Below are positions 25,769 to 34,657 of a stretch of DNA of 64,000 bases, in pieces. A program made the position numbers and the translations under genes. This stretch comes from Nitrospirales bacterium (GTDB taxonomy: Bacteria; Nitrospirota; Nitrospiria; Nitrospirales; UBA8639). How positions within the stretch are numbered: the stretch's first letter is position 1; each line of letters begins with the position of its first letter. Under the pieces are notes generated by a model that worked only from the letters and a program-made list of their open reading frames with translations, was not told the origin of the DNA and made no database searches. The stretch is from NCBI GenBank assembly GCA_031315865.1, contig JALDRJ010000002.1:1462001-1526000 (forward strand), in the 5' to 3' direction.

Positions 25769-27253
25769 TCAGTCGATTGTGTTTGCACCGACTTCGAATA
25801 TATCTTGGACCGGCGGGGGATCGAGGGGACCTAGTGTCTTCCCTCTAAGATTGAGATGGTATGTGCCAGGTGATAAGTCTTCAAGAGTGCCTCTCCAAGT
25901 GGATATCCCGCCTTCTGATTTTGTTTGCTTTAACTGGAGACGTACATCTTTTAAATCGGTGGTCATAGATTTCACATCAACGATAATTGGACTTTGGTAG
26001 TATTCGGCATTTACCAGCTTGGCGATAATCTCAACGGGTTCTCCTTGGCTATACCAGTCATCAACTTCGAGCCCAAGAGCTGGATGCTCCTGGGCCTTAG
26101 GGGCAGGTTCTGGCTCACGAACTGCAGCAAGACTAGTTACTTGCATCTGTTTGATTCGCTCATACAGTTGTTCAAGTACTTGAGTGTTTCCCTGAAGCGC
26201 TCCGTGTTGCTCCGCAAAAAAAGTTTCACTGTACTCATCCGATAACTCTAATGGAGTAGCGGAAGCACGCGGCACAGTCCCGTCACCATCCCAAAGAAAA
26301 TCAGACACTATGTCCGGGGTTGCGTGGCTCACAGTAAGTTTGCCATTTGTTAGTTCAGCAGATTGGTAGGTCGGTTGTCGAGATCCCACTATTGGTATGA
26401 TCTTGTATCCTTGTTCATGATATGCCGCATTTTTACGATTGGCTTCAACCGCAGTCTCAATTTCTCGATGAAAAGCATCCCCCTTTATAGCACACTCCTT
26501 ATTCACACCAGGTATACTTTCTGCGTCTTTAACTCGCTTGTAGTTGCTACCGTCTTTCAGTACTTCGTAAATTGGCAATAACTGGTAGAGTGAATTAAAG
26601 GAACGTATTACTGTAGTTAAATCTAAAAAGAGGTTTTTATAAGGATGAGACAAAGACTTAAGTGCCTTTATTGATCCACGATAGGGAGTGCCGAACGTAA
26701 TTAAGGCCTTGCAATTGCGCCAGTTCTCTCCTTCCAGATTCTCCAAGTAGTAGCGAGCAATCAATCCACCCATGCTATGAGCGATAAGCAATACCTTCGC
26801 ATCCTTTGCACCGCTTTTTTCACGCCATTCAGGCAGTTTCTTATCAATGAGTGTTTTCAGTTGACGAGCTGCTGCACGATTATCACGTCGCCAATCGTAT
26901 GGGAACTCGAAGTAGTTAGCCTCTTTCTTGCCATCTAACGTCCCTGGAGTGACTTCAAAGCTCTCTCGAAACAGTTGCCTTAAGTGTGTGTACCCATCAA
27001 CAACTTTGATTAAGCCTGGAACCAGATGGAAATTCTCCATAACACGCGTTGCCTTGATGCCGTCGCCGAGGTCATCCACTTCCCAATCATCCTGTTGTAA
27101 GGCTAGCCCATGTAATGACGAACCCCAAGATGTGACCGCATCCCAAATCGATTGCCCAGAAATTTCCCATAAATCCCGATCATCTTTCTCAAGTACACTA
27201 CCCATGATCCCCGGTAAGATGACTACCAGATCTCTAATTTTTACTTTAGACAT
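25769..27253 (-). CDS. LCAT/PGAP1-like lipase with C-terminal β-domain
   Basis: The 494-residue α/β-hydrolase opens VVILPGIMGSVL, the typical start of lecithin:cholesterol acyltransferase-like enzymes. It has the nucleophile elbow AHSMGG (S160), D324 in WDGDGTVPRAS and H350 in EQHGALQG, a complete Ser-Asp-His triad. Residues ~390-494 look like an Ig-like β-sandwich (GLEVDDWYSQGEP … LSPGTYHLNLRG). No signal peptide is seen, so it is probably cytoplasmic. It lies directly upstream of the transglutaminase/NB-ARC gene. Phospholipid attack would be a plausible lethal output, or the enzyme may be regulated by the STAND protein. Confidence 0.85.
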   Translation of the reverse strand: MSKVKIRDLVVILPGIMGSVLEKDDRDLWEISGQSIWDAVTSWGSSLHGLALQQDDWEVDDLGDGIKATRVMENFHLVPGLIKVVDGYTHLRQLFRESFEVTPGTLDGKKEANYFEFPYDWRRDNRAAARQLKTLIDKKLPEWREKSGAKDAKVLLIAHSMGGLIARYYLENLEGENWRNCKALITFGTPYRGSIKALKSLSHPYKNLFLDLTTVIRSFNSLYQLLPIYEVLKDGSNYKRVKDAESIPGVNKECAIKGDAFHREIETAVEANRKNAAYHEQGYKIIPIVGSRQPTYQSAELTNGKLTVSHATPDIVSDFLWDGDGTVPRASATPLELSDEYSETFFAEQHGALQGNTQVLEQLYERIKQMQVTSLAAVREPEPAPKAQEHPALGLEVDDWYSQGEPVEIIAKLVNAEYYQSPIIVDVKSMTTDLKDVRLQLKQTKSEGGISTWRGTLEDLSPGTYHLNLRGKTLGPLDPPPVQDIFEVGANTID

Positions 27254-27975
27254 GAATCCACCTCCCTCTTACCAATCCGGTATATGTTCCGTTCCATAAA
27301 TAAGGTTCTAGCTTTTTCCAATATACTTATTGCTACTCATTAACAGCACTCACTATGTACTTAAAAGTCACCAATATCGTGCATTTAGTGAGTTAAATGT
27401 CAAGGAGTTTCTCCAATATTTATTTCCACATTCAAATGCACTCTGGATTAGCAGGGATCTAAATAAATTCCTCCGAGCGCTCATTCTGAGCTCAATTCTT
27501 TCCAGCTCTCATCATTTGAAAATCGAACCAAGGAGGCACTACCTCGGTACATTCTCTGGAACATGTTCTGTGCTCGTTTTACAGTGTACTCACAAAATTC
27601 TGGAGTAAAAGACGCAAATTTGGCGAAGGTTTCCCCTAAGGGAAGACTTCCCCCATTTCTAGTCAATTAGCTTCAAGGCTTCTTTTTAATTTTTTGAATG
27701 GTATGGCATAGCTTCGGAATAGCAACTCACATCAAACTTTTCTTATGGGGCCAAACGCATGGGAACCAAGTGGGTTTGAAGCTAACTCCAGCGATTCCAT
27801 CCATCTCTAGACAATATCCTCCTGATAAATTTTCTATCGATACTGCTCCTAGCCCTTCTGGGTTATTCGCATCTCAAGGCTTGCACGATTAAATACTGTG
27901 TAAGGACTCACCGAGAATACTTATTGAAGGGGAACATCCTGTCCCGATATCCCTAGTAGGTGGGATATAAGATTT
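27254..27975. other. 722-bp intergenic region before the integrase
   Basis: No convincing gene. A short palindrome TTCCCCTAAGGGAA lies at 27631-27644. Promoters for the minus-strand lipase and the plus-strand integrase must lie here, but I cannot place them. Confidence 0.5.
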
Positions 27976-29133
27976 ATGGCAAAGAAACTCACAGAGGCAC
28001 TGGTTCGGGCCCTGCCCTTCGGGGGAAAGGCCGTTCGGGACAGCGAGGTCAAGGGGCTCATGGTGCTCTGCCACAAGCGGTCAAAGAGCTACGCCATTCA
28101 GGGCGACATATGGCGGAACAAGCGGAAAGTCAAGTGCGTGAGGATCACCCTTGGCCGGACCGACCGGATGTCGTTGCGGGAAGCCAGGAGTTCGGCACGT
28201 CAACTGATGGCGGCGATCTCCAGAGGCGAAGATCCGACGGCTCCGCTCCGGTCCACCGCATTGACCCTGGCCGATGCCTGGGAACTCTATAAAAAGAACG
28301 GAACACTCTCGCCTAAGACGAGGAAGGAATACAGTGGACATCTCGCCCGTGAGTTCAAGGGGTGGTTGACCGTTCCTTTGGATGAGTTGGGCAACGACCG
28401 CCGCGCGGTCAGAGAGAAGCACGAAGCGCTCACAGAGAAACGCGGACCCTATGCGGCCAATGCGGCGTTCCGCACGTTCAGAGCCTTGTACAACCGGGCG
28501 TTGAAGGAAGATCCCACCTTGCCCCCCAACCCCGCCGTGGCGGTGTCGTTCAACAAGGAGTCCCGACGGGATTGGTCGATGAGCCGGGAAGAGTTACCAA
28601 CATGGTTTGAAAAAATTGACCGCCTGCAACCGATCTTTCGTGACCTACATATGTTCCTGTTGTTCACGGGGCTCAGACGGTCCGAGGCCTGTAGCGCCCG
28701 GTGGGAACAGTTCGACGAGAAGAAGGCCACGGTGCATATCCCTAACCCCAAGGGTGGTGTGGTGCGAGCTTTCACCCTGCCGCTCAGTCGTTTTCTGGTG
28801 CAACTGCTCAAGAAGCGACGGAGACAGAATGAGGTCTTGTTTTCAGCCAGCCCTTGGGTGTCTCCTTCGACTTCAGTCTCCGGCCATGTCGAAGAACCGA
28901 AGAAGCACGGACTGCCGTCGCCCCATGCGTACCGCCACAGCTATCGCACCTTGGCACTGGAGGCTGGCATCCCCTATACCGAAACGTGTTTGCTATTGAA
29001 CCACAAACTCCGGGACGTGTCCTATGGCTACATTACGCGAGATGCCCTCATGCAGCACCTCAAACTCCAGCAGGAAAAGATGACGAATTACCTGCTGGAC
29101 GCCCTCGATCCTGCCCCTGATCTTATGCGTTGA
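27976..29133 (+). CDS. Tyrosine-type site-specific integrase
   Basis: The 385-residue protein has an N-terminal arm-binding region (RVTLGR-like CVRITLGRTDRMSLREAR), a SAM-like core-binding domain (SPKTRKEYSGHLAREFKGWL) and a catalytic domain. The catalytic residues are R in FTGLRRSEACSARW, K in NPKGG, H-x-x-R in SPHAYRHSYRTLA, and a final H (LLNHKLRD) with the tyrosine in YGYITRD. It should catalyse integration and excision at the tRNA-Lys attachment sites. It sits ~9 kb inside the left attachment site, which is unusual. Confidence 0.93.
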   Translation: MAKKLTEALVRALPFGGKAVRDSEVKGLMVLCHKRSKSYAIQGDIWRNKRKVKCVRITLGRTDRMSLREARSSARQLMAAISRGEDPTAPLRSTALTLADAWELYKKNGTLSPKTRKEYSGHLAREFKGWLTVPLDELGNDRRAVREKHEALTEKRGPYAANAAFRTFRALYNRALKEDPTLPPNPAVAVSFNKESRRDWSMSREELPTWFEKIDRLQPIFRDLHMFLLFTGLRRSEACSARWEQFDEKKATVHIPNPKGGVVRAFTLPLSRFLVQLLKKRRRQNEVLFSASPWVSPSTSVSGHVEEPKKHGLPSPHAYRHSYRTLALEAGIPYTETCLLLNHKLRDVSYGYITRDALMQHLKLQQEKMTNYLLDALDPAPDLMR

Positions 29134-29522
29134 TATAGGTTGTTATATATTGTTTGCTGTTCATGATTCTCTTTTGACAAAGTGACTTATACTTCGGTAC
29201 ATCTTAAGGAAGAGAACCGGGTGCGATGATTGTACCGGCTCGCTTGTGTTTCTCAACAAGGAGGTGCTACCAGCAAACATTGATTTCATCTTTGTTGTCT
29301 CTGACCTCAGACGAGGTTGGTATTACTCACATTTAAAAATAGGAGGGCTTTCAATGAAAAGCTCACGAAACTTCCTTCCGCGTTCCTGCAGGGCGGTCGC
29401 TACCTCTCCCTCCTGATCAATCTTCCTCCCCACAGGATCCTCCAATCCGCTCACAACGTGGGGATCTTCAAACGAAAAATCCAAAAAATTCCTCCGTTGA
29501 AGATACCGATGCCGTTGATTCA

Positions 29523-29786
29523 TTGGCTAGAGGTAACCCCGAAAACTCCAATCGTTTTCTGACTGCGAAAGAAGCCGCTGACTTTCTGGGCTTCGCCGAG
29601 ATTACTCTGGCCATGTGGCGACATTATCGGAAGGGACCTCCCTATGTTCGAGTAAAACGACACATTCGATACAGTCTCAGGGATCTGGAGAACTACATGG
29701 CCGGCCGGTCCGCAGAGGGGGATGGGCCAGTGAAAGTTTTTCCTGATGCCAGTGCTACGGATTCTTCCAAAAAGAAAAGGATCTGA
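29523..29786 (+). CDS. AlpA/excisionase-type helix-turn-helix protein
   Basis: The protein contains a MerR-like HTH of the excisionase family: RFLTAKEAADFLGFAEITL followed by KGPPYVRVKRHIRYSLRDLENYM. The shown start is TTG 29523, giving 87 residues. The frame is open back to 29358 without ATG or GTG. A strong Shine-Dalgarno (AGGAGG) with ATG at 29354 lies one frame over and runs only 20 codons, so the true start is unclear or the gene has a frameshift near its 5' end. It lies between integrase and primase and could be the recombination directionality factor. Confidence 0.72.
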   Translation: MARGNPENSNRFLTAKEAADFLGFAEITLAMWRHYRKGPPYVRVKRHIRYSLRDLENYMAGRSAEGDGPVKVFPDASATDSSKKKRI

Positions 29787-29907
29787 ATGCCGAACAAATC
29801 ACTGAACCAACGGCGTTCACGTTTAGAAAAGTTGATCAATCCACAATCCGAAATTCATCCCCTCATACCAGACTGTCAAGATAGGGTTTGAGGGAAGGAG
29901 GCAAACT

Positions 29908-31878
29908 ATGATGACCGTCAAGAAAAACACGAAACTCGACATTGCACTGACCCTCGCCGCCATGGGGTTCAAGATCTTCCCTATTCGTGAAGGTACGAAG
30001 AACAAGCCGCGCGTCCGCTGGGCGAGGGGCGGATCCAAGGAACGAGCGACCGACGATCCAGCAATAATCAGGGAATGGTGGACGAAGTGGCCGCAGGCCA
30101 ACATCGGCATTGCCACCGGTCCGTCGAACCTAGTGGTGCTGGATATTGACATGAAAGATGAACGGAATGGGGAAGAGGCCTTCGCTCTGCTTGAATTGCT
30201 CTACGAATCCCTGCCTGAGACGCGGCAGGTCAGAACGGCATCCGGTGGGCGCCACCTGTTCTTTTATCGATCTGTTCCGATCAAGAATCAGGTCAACTTC
30301 AACAGCCGCATGATTGGTGAGGGTATCGACCTCCGTGGTGACGGCGGCATGGTCGTGGCGCCAGGATCTGAGACGGAGAAGGGAATCTATACGTGGATCA
30401 ATCCAGAGCATCCCATAGCCCAAGCCCCCGAGTGGCTTGTTGAGTTATGCACTTCGAATGAGGGAGGAGGACAAGGAGTTGACCTTCGGCTCAACAGGAC
30501 GAGTGACGCTCAGCCTTTGGACCCAATCGTTCCCCTCGACGAGGAGCTGGCAATTGCGAGGACCATAGATTTTCTCAAATCGCATCCACCGGCTATACAG
30601 GGTGAGGGCGGAGATTTGCACACTTATAGGACCATATGCCAAGTCAAAGATTTCGGTATCTCCGAGTCGAAATGTCTTGAATTGCTGGTAAAGTACTGGA
30701 ACGACGGCTGCGAGCCACCTTGGGAAGTTCGAGATCTAAAGAAGAAGGTGAGCAGTGCCTACAGGTACGGCACGGAGCCCCCTGGCGTTCTCTCTCCGAT
30801 GGCGGACTTCGACAAAGTTGAGGATGGGGATGAGCAATCCGAAAAACATCCTTCTATACCACCTCGGTTCCTGACGACCTTGTTACTGAAGCATTTACCT
30901 TCCCTATCGTGGTTGATCGGGGGCTTGATCCCTGAGTCCAGCTTCGGCATGCTGGTCGGCGAGCCTGGCACGTTCAAATCATTCTTTGCCCTTCACGCTG
31001 CGCTTTGTGTGGCCAATGGGAGAGCGTGCTTCGGTCGCCCCGTCCGACAGGGCGACACCTTTTATCTTGCCGGCGAGAGTGCCTTCGGTTACCGCCTGCG
31101 AACGATGGCGTGGGAACAACACATCGGGTATTCCGTTTCCCAACCTCCCTTTTACCTGCAGGTCGGGGGATCACACTTGAATCAGGGTGGGGAAGTCAGA
31201 AAACTGGCTGAAGACATCCTGACCCTATCACGGAATCCGAAACTCATCATTATCGACACCGTGCAGGTTTACTTGTCCGGTAATGAAAATAGCCCGGACG
31301 ATATGGGATCATTTGTGAAAGCCTGTCTCTCACTTCGCGACTTGACCGGTGCTGCCGTGCTCGTCATCCATCACCTTGGCAAGGATGTCAGCAAGGGGGC
31401 TCGGGGGCACACCTCGCTCATCGGTGCGGCGGACTTTATCTTCAAGACCGTGAAGAAAGAATCATCGATCGAAGTTGTCTGCCAAAAGATGAAAGAAGCT
31501 GATGACCGCACTCGAATGTTCTTGGAACCACACGTTGTCACTGTTGACCCAGGAGGGGAGTTCCCAGACTCGTTGATCCTCAGAGAGGTTCAACGGCCGA
31601 TGGACGACGAGACGACTAGCATCCTCCGGCAGGCCAAGGAGTATGACGGCCGGGGTCAGGGCGTGTTCGTCAAGTCGGTTGAGGAGGACCTGAACATTCG
31701 AGATGCGTATCGCAAGGTCAAAAAGATGATCCCCGAAGGCAAGCACAATGCTATCGATTTCGAAGACGGGTCGCTATGGATCGAACCTGATCCAGACAAC
31801 CCACAGGGGGTTAAGACTATTCGCTATGAAAGGGATTTTGCAGAGACGGATGCAGACATCTCCGACCTGTTGGCGTGA
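29908..31878 (+). CDS. Prim-Pol / RepA-like helicase fusion replication protein
   Basis: GGAAGGAGG precedes ATG 29908 at a good distance. The 656-residue product starts with a bifunctional primase-polymerase domain (ALTLAAMGFKIFPIREGTKN … LVVLDIDMKDERNGEEAF … RTASGGRHLFF … GEGIDLRGDGGMVVAPGS). A helical linker (about 225-290) and a RecA-type AAA domain follow (GMLVGEPGTFKSFFALHAAL P-loop; KLIIIDTVQVYLSGNENSPDD; VLVIHHLGKDVSKGARGHTSL), then a small C-terminal domain. This is the replication module of many integrated elements and phage satellites; it suggests the excised circle can replicate. Confidence 0.88.
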   Translation: MMTVKKNTKLDIALTLAAMGFKIFPIREGTKNKPRVRWARGGSKERATDDPAIIREWWTKWPQANIGIATGPSNLVVLDIDMKDERNGEEAFALLELLYESLPETRQVRTASGGRHLFFYRSVPIKNQVNFNSRMIGEGIDLRGDGGMVVAPGSETEKGIYTWINPEHPIAQAPEWLVELCTSNEGGGQGVDLRLNRTSDAQPLDPIVPLDEELAIARTIDFLKSHPPAIQGEGGDLHTYRTICQVKDFGISESKCLELLVKYWNDGCEPPWEVRDLKKKVSSAYRYGTEPPGVLSPMADFDKVEDGDEQSEKHPSIPPRFLTTLLLKHLPSLSWLIGGLIPESSFGMLVGEPGTFKSFFALHAALCVANGRACFGRPVRQGDTFYLAGESAFGYRLRTMAWEQHIGYSVSQPPFYLQVGGSHLNQGGEVRKLAEDILTLSRNPKLIIIDTVQVYLSGNENSPDDMGSFVKACLSLRDLTGAAVLVIHHLGKDVSKGARGHTSLIGAADFIFKTVKKESSIEVVCQKMKEADDRTRMFLEPHVVTVDPGGEFPDSLILREVQRPMDDETTSILRQAKEYDGRGQGVFVKSVEEDLNIRDAYRKVKKMIPEGKHNAIDFEDGSLWIEPDPDNPQGVKTIRYERDFAETDADISDLLA

Positions 31879-32605
31879 ACACCTACTTCTCAGGCGCTGA
31901 TCTCAGTTCTAATGCGGAAATGCTAGAAATAGCAGATCGGGCGGATTCCATCTGTCAGATTTCGTCTGAAATCCTAACCGATTCAAGGGCTTACGCCTCT
32001 TCAGATCGAATATGGTTTCATGGGGCCAAAGTGGATTTCGGATTTCAGCCTATATATGCAGCGAAATCCGAAATCCACCTCGCCGGAAAGTGATTCAGAT
32101 ATCTGAAAACTGAGAGCGATAGAAGTTGAAACGTCTCTGGTCTGGTCGGACCTTCCTCTATTCTACCCGGATCGGCCACATCGGACTTTAGGCATCCCGC
32201 CCTGTCCCAGGCATCTGTTCTATCGCCTGGAATCCACTGGGGCCGATCTGGCTGAGATTCGGAGCTATCATTTTAGACAGTTGCCTGCAACCTACGTAAT
32301 GAGGCCACCTCTGGGCAGTTCTTTTAGACGAAAGTAATAAACGCGTTACCAAAAGTAAGCGCACTCCCATGTACGGTTGGCAAACGCGGATGGGTCTCGC
32401 GCGTGCGGGGACTTCAGGCCCTCAGCGTTTTAAAACGTGTGCAATTTGAATCAGGTTCTTCAGGAGCCTTCTTTCTGCTAATGCTCGACGACATTTTCTC
32501 ATAAGGACATGAGGGATGGGGTGGCTCCCCCACGACCAACAATCGTCCCCTGTCCAACGGTGAAAACAGATTTAACGGATGCAGATGAATAGTGGAATCT
32601 GAAAT
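31879..32605. other. 727-bp region with palindromes
   Basis: I see no gene. It holds a perfect hairpin (32031-32078) and a 16-bp word (32593-32608) that recurs at 46386-46401. The frame at 31875-32093 runs through the hairpin and is not protein-like. Confidence 0.55.
32031..32078. repeat. Perfect 16-bp-arm inverted repeat
   Basis: GTGGATTTCGGATTTC (32031-32046) pairs exactly with GAAATCCGAAATCCAC (32063-32078) around a 16-base loop. The left arm plus loop (29 bp) recurs at 46355-46383. Confidence 0.85.
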
Positions 32606-32608
32606 CTA
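32593..32608. repeat. 16-bp direct repeat, left copy
   Basis: TGGAATCTGAAATCTA is identical to 46386-46401, where it forms the second half of the chimeric hairpin. The two copies bracket a ~13.8 kb AT-rich block. Confidence 0.7.
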
Positions 32609-33037
32609 CTTTTTCCCGTTAGAGTATTGACGGGATAAGCCAGATCGGGAATTTCTTAGATAGATTAGGGCGCCATACTTTTCGAATTTTTTCTTGCTAA
32701 TCTGGGCTCTTGTCCTAACTTTCTCTCGGCTCTGTCTTATGTTTCTAGGCGTTGCCAGCTCCTTAAAATCTTTGGCGGGTAGTTTCCATACAAAACAGAT
32801 GTGATCTTTTGGGAAAAAGGCTCCATACACAAAGTCCAATTCTTGGAGCATATGAAAAGATACTTCGACTTTGCGATTTTTTCTTCTCGCACATTTGATG
32901 GCAACGCGTCGTTTACGGTGGATGCATGCGTTGCTGACTCCCTGCGGTTTCGTGGCACCGATTTTTATCGCGATTTTACGCGCCGTATTAAGTCCCCAGG
33001 CTCTAGCGACTTGCCCACTTTTCTTGCCTTGTGACAT
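32606..33037 (-). CDS. Small basic protein, possibly nuclease-like
   Basis: AAAGGAA lies before ATG 33037. The 143-residue product is strongly basic at its N-terminus, with VAIKCARRKNRKVEVSFHML followed by DFVYGAFFPKDHICFVWKLP. That alternation of β-strands around a charged core is reminiscent of small restriction-fold proteins, but the acidic residues are not clear. I recognise no named family. It is the first gene of the AT-rich block. Confidence 0.55.
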   Translation of the reverse strand: MSQGKKSGQVARAWGLNTARKIAIKIGATKPQGVSNACIHRKRRVAIKCARRKNRKVEVSFHMLQELDFVYGAFFPKDHICFVWKLPAKDFKELATPRNIRQSREKVRTRAQISKKKFEKYGALIYLRNSRSGLSRQYSNGKK

Positions 33038-33704
33038 TGATATTCCTTTCCTTTGAGTTACCTGACTTACCGATTTTCTCTAAGCGTTACTATGTGAATC
33101 GGCATGTACATCGACACCCTTGATACACCGAGGTCTTCTTCAAAGGTGATTATTGACGGCTAGGGGAGGATACTCAAAGGTAAGATGTTTTTAGAAGGTA
33201 GGGGGCTCAACTAGAAAAGTCATAATTTATTTGGAAATCAGATCCACTGATCGGGAATCAGGGGGTCGCACCTAGAGAAAGCTAATGTTTTTTGGGCATT
33301 TTATCAAATGCCAGGTTCTAGAAACCTGTTTTGAAGCCTGCTAATGAGTAGGGAGTAGGGCGGCTCAATGTCAGAGTTTCGTCCTTACTGTGGAAATGAA
33401 AGAAGGAGAACATTAGTATCTTTGAAGAAATTCTACTTACGGGAGGAAATCTTTTTTCATATACTTCGTCTATATTTCTACGAGGGCAAGCATAGGTTTC
33501 GAGTATTAATTTCGAAGTGCAATCACTATGTATGCTTCTACGTCAAGTGAATATGTAGTAAGTGCAATTGAGCATACAGGTTCTTCAAGTGATACCCAGC
33601 ATTAACTTTTGGACAAGAGAATTTGATTTCTCACCACCCAATTTACACCAGGTACGACTTTGCTTGACAGCTAGCCCACTCACTATGTCGGCACATTTGT
33701 CTTT
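33038..33704. other. 667-bp gene-poor stretch
   Basis: No supported gene. An inverse ACAGG pair (CCTGT at 33325, CCTGC at 33337) lies here. A 60-codon frame at 33368-33550 has no ribosome binding site and is probably chance. Confidence 0.5.
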
Positions 33705-34010
33705 CTATGTTTGATTCTTTCCGAAAAGGTACGAAGATGTCCATAAAAGTGTTCCAATACACAATACAAAAAGTAACCATACCGGTATTTGCGGCATCGC
33801 ATGCAGAGCGTTGACTAATCCGAGAATAATCAATGGCATAGATAGTATTCCCAAAATTGCATGAATAATTGCTCGTAATACGGTCCAAGGAGAAGTTTCT
33901 ACTTGCATGAGGAGTGGAACAATTCTTTCTTCTGCCTCATCCACAATATCCTCATTCAGCTGCGCTCCTACATCGGCTTCATTAGGAAAAAGTAGAGAGG
34001 TGAAATTCAC
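33705..34010 (-). CDS. Membrane protein, probable C-terminal half of a frameshifted gene
   Basis: From GTG 34010 the frame gives 101 residues with a helical N-terminus (NEADVGAQLNEDIVDEAEER) and two membrane helices. The frame is open further upstream, to the stop at 34047-34049. That upstream part reads FFSALIIFCLSFVNFTSLLF, a perfect membrane helix continuing the previous gene. The two frames meet at a run of seven T. I think this is the 3' part of one gene of ~285 residues. Confidence 0.5.
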   Translation of the reverse strand: MNFTSLLFPNEADVGAQLNEDIVDEAEERIVPLLMQVETSPWTVLRAIIHAILGILSMPLIILGLVNALHAMPQIPVWLLFVLCIGTLLWTSSYLFGKNQT

Positions 34011-34030
34011 AAAAGAAAGACAGAAAATTA

Positions 34031-34564
34031 TTAGAGCAGAAAAAAATTAAAACTCCCAATTTCATGGTAAGCCGAATCATTTGATTGTACAGGTACTAAT
34101 GATGAGGTAACAAATTGTTTTGTTCGGCGTCCATAAAATATGAGTGGAAGTATCGTGGCGAGCCAAAGTGCGAAAAAGAATAACCCCACGCCTACGGCCA
34201 GGTCTGATTTATTAAACCCTAACTGCGTCTTGCTCCCCAAAACAAGGGCCCATACTGAAAGACCAATAAAAAATCTATTGAGCCGATTTATAAGCAATAG
34301 TTTACGAACTCGCCGAAAGAAAGTTGCAAAAACTTCGCTAGGAATCTGCCATAATTGACTAATTGGGTACGATCCGCTCTGTCCCCAGATTAATTTGCCA
34401 TTTTTCGGGTTGCAAGGCGGACTAAGCCAAGTTCCGTCCCCCACTGGTATGAACCCGATGCCATATCGTACATAAGATGCAAGCCATGCTTTTACTGGTT
34501 TTATTTGACCACTCTTGAAAGAATCCGTTTTCGTTGCTTTAAGTAACTCCGCGCTCTTTGTCAT
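34031..34564 (-). CDS. Membrane protein, probable N-terminal part of a frameshifted gene
   Basis: The 177-residue product begins MTKSAELLKATKTDSFKSGQ with a ~90-residue cytoplasmic part, then two membrane helices (RFFIGLSVWALVLG and VGVGLFFFALWLATILPLIF). It ends SFNFFLL right at the T-run (34040-34046) where the next frame takes over with a third helix. No family is recognised. It may be one gene with 33705-34010, split by a one-base difference. Confidence 0.55.
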   Translation of the reverse strand: MTKSAELLKATKTDSFKSGQIKPVKAWLASYVRYGIGFIPVGDGTWLSPPCNPKNGKLIWGQSGSYPISQLWQIPSEVFATFFRRVRKLLLINRLNRFFIGLSVWALVLGSKTQLGFNKSDLAVGVGLFFFALWLATILPLIFYGRRTKQFVTSSLVPVQSNDSAYHEIGSFNFFLL

Positions 34565-34657
34565 TACTCTCCTTTAAATTTTTTTGGAAAGGGATTGCTA
34601 AAGAATTTGTCTAAAACCTAGCTTGGATTGATAACTATGCAGACTACAAACGCTAAT

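Noticed and set aside
31875-32093. 72-codon frame overlapping the primase stop
   Set aside because: It runs through the perfect hairpin and has no protein-like features.
33368-33550. 60-codon frame in the AT-rich block
   Set aside because: No start signal, odd composition, no neighbours.
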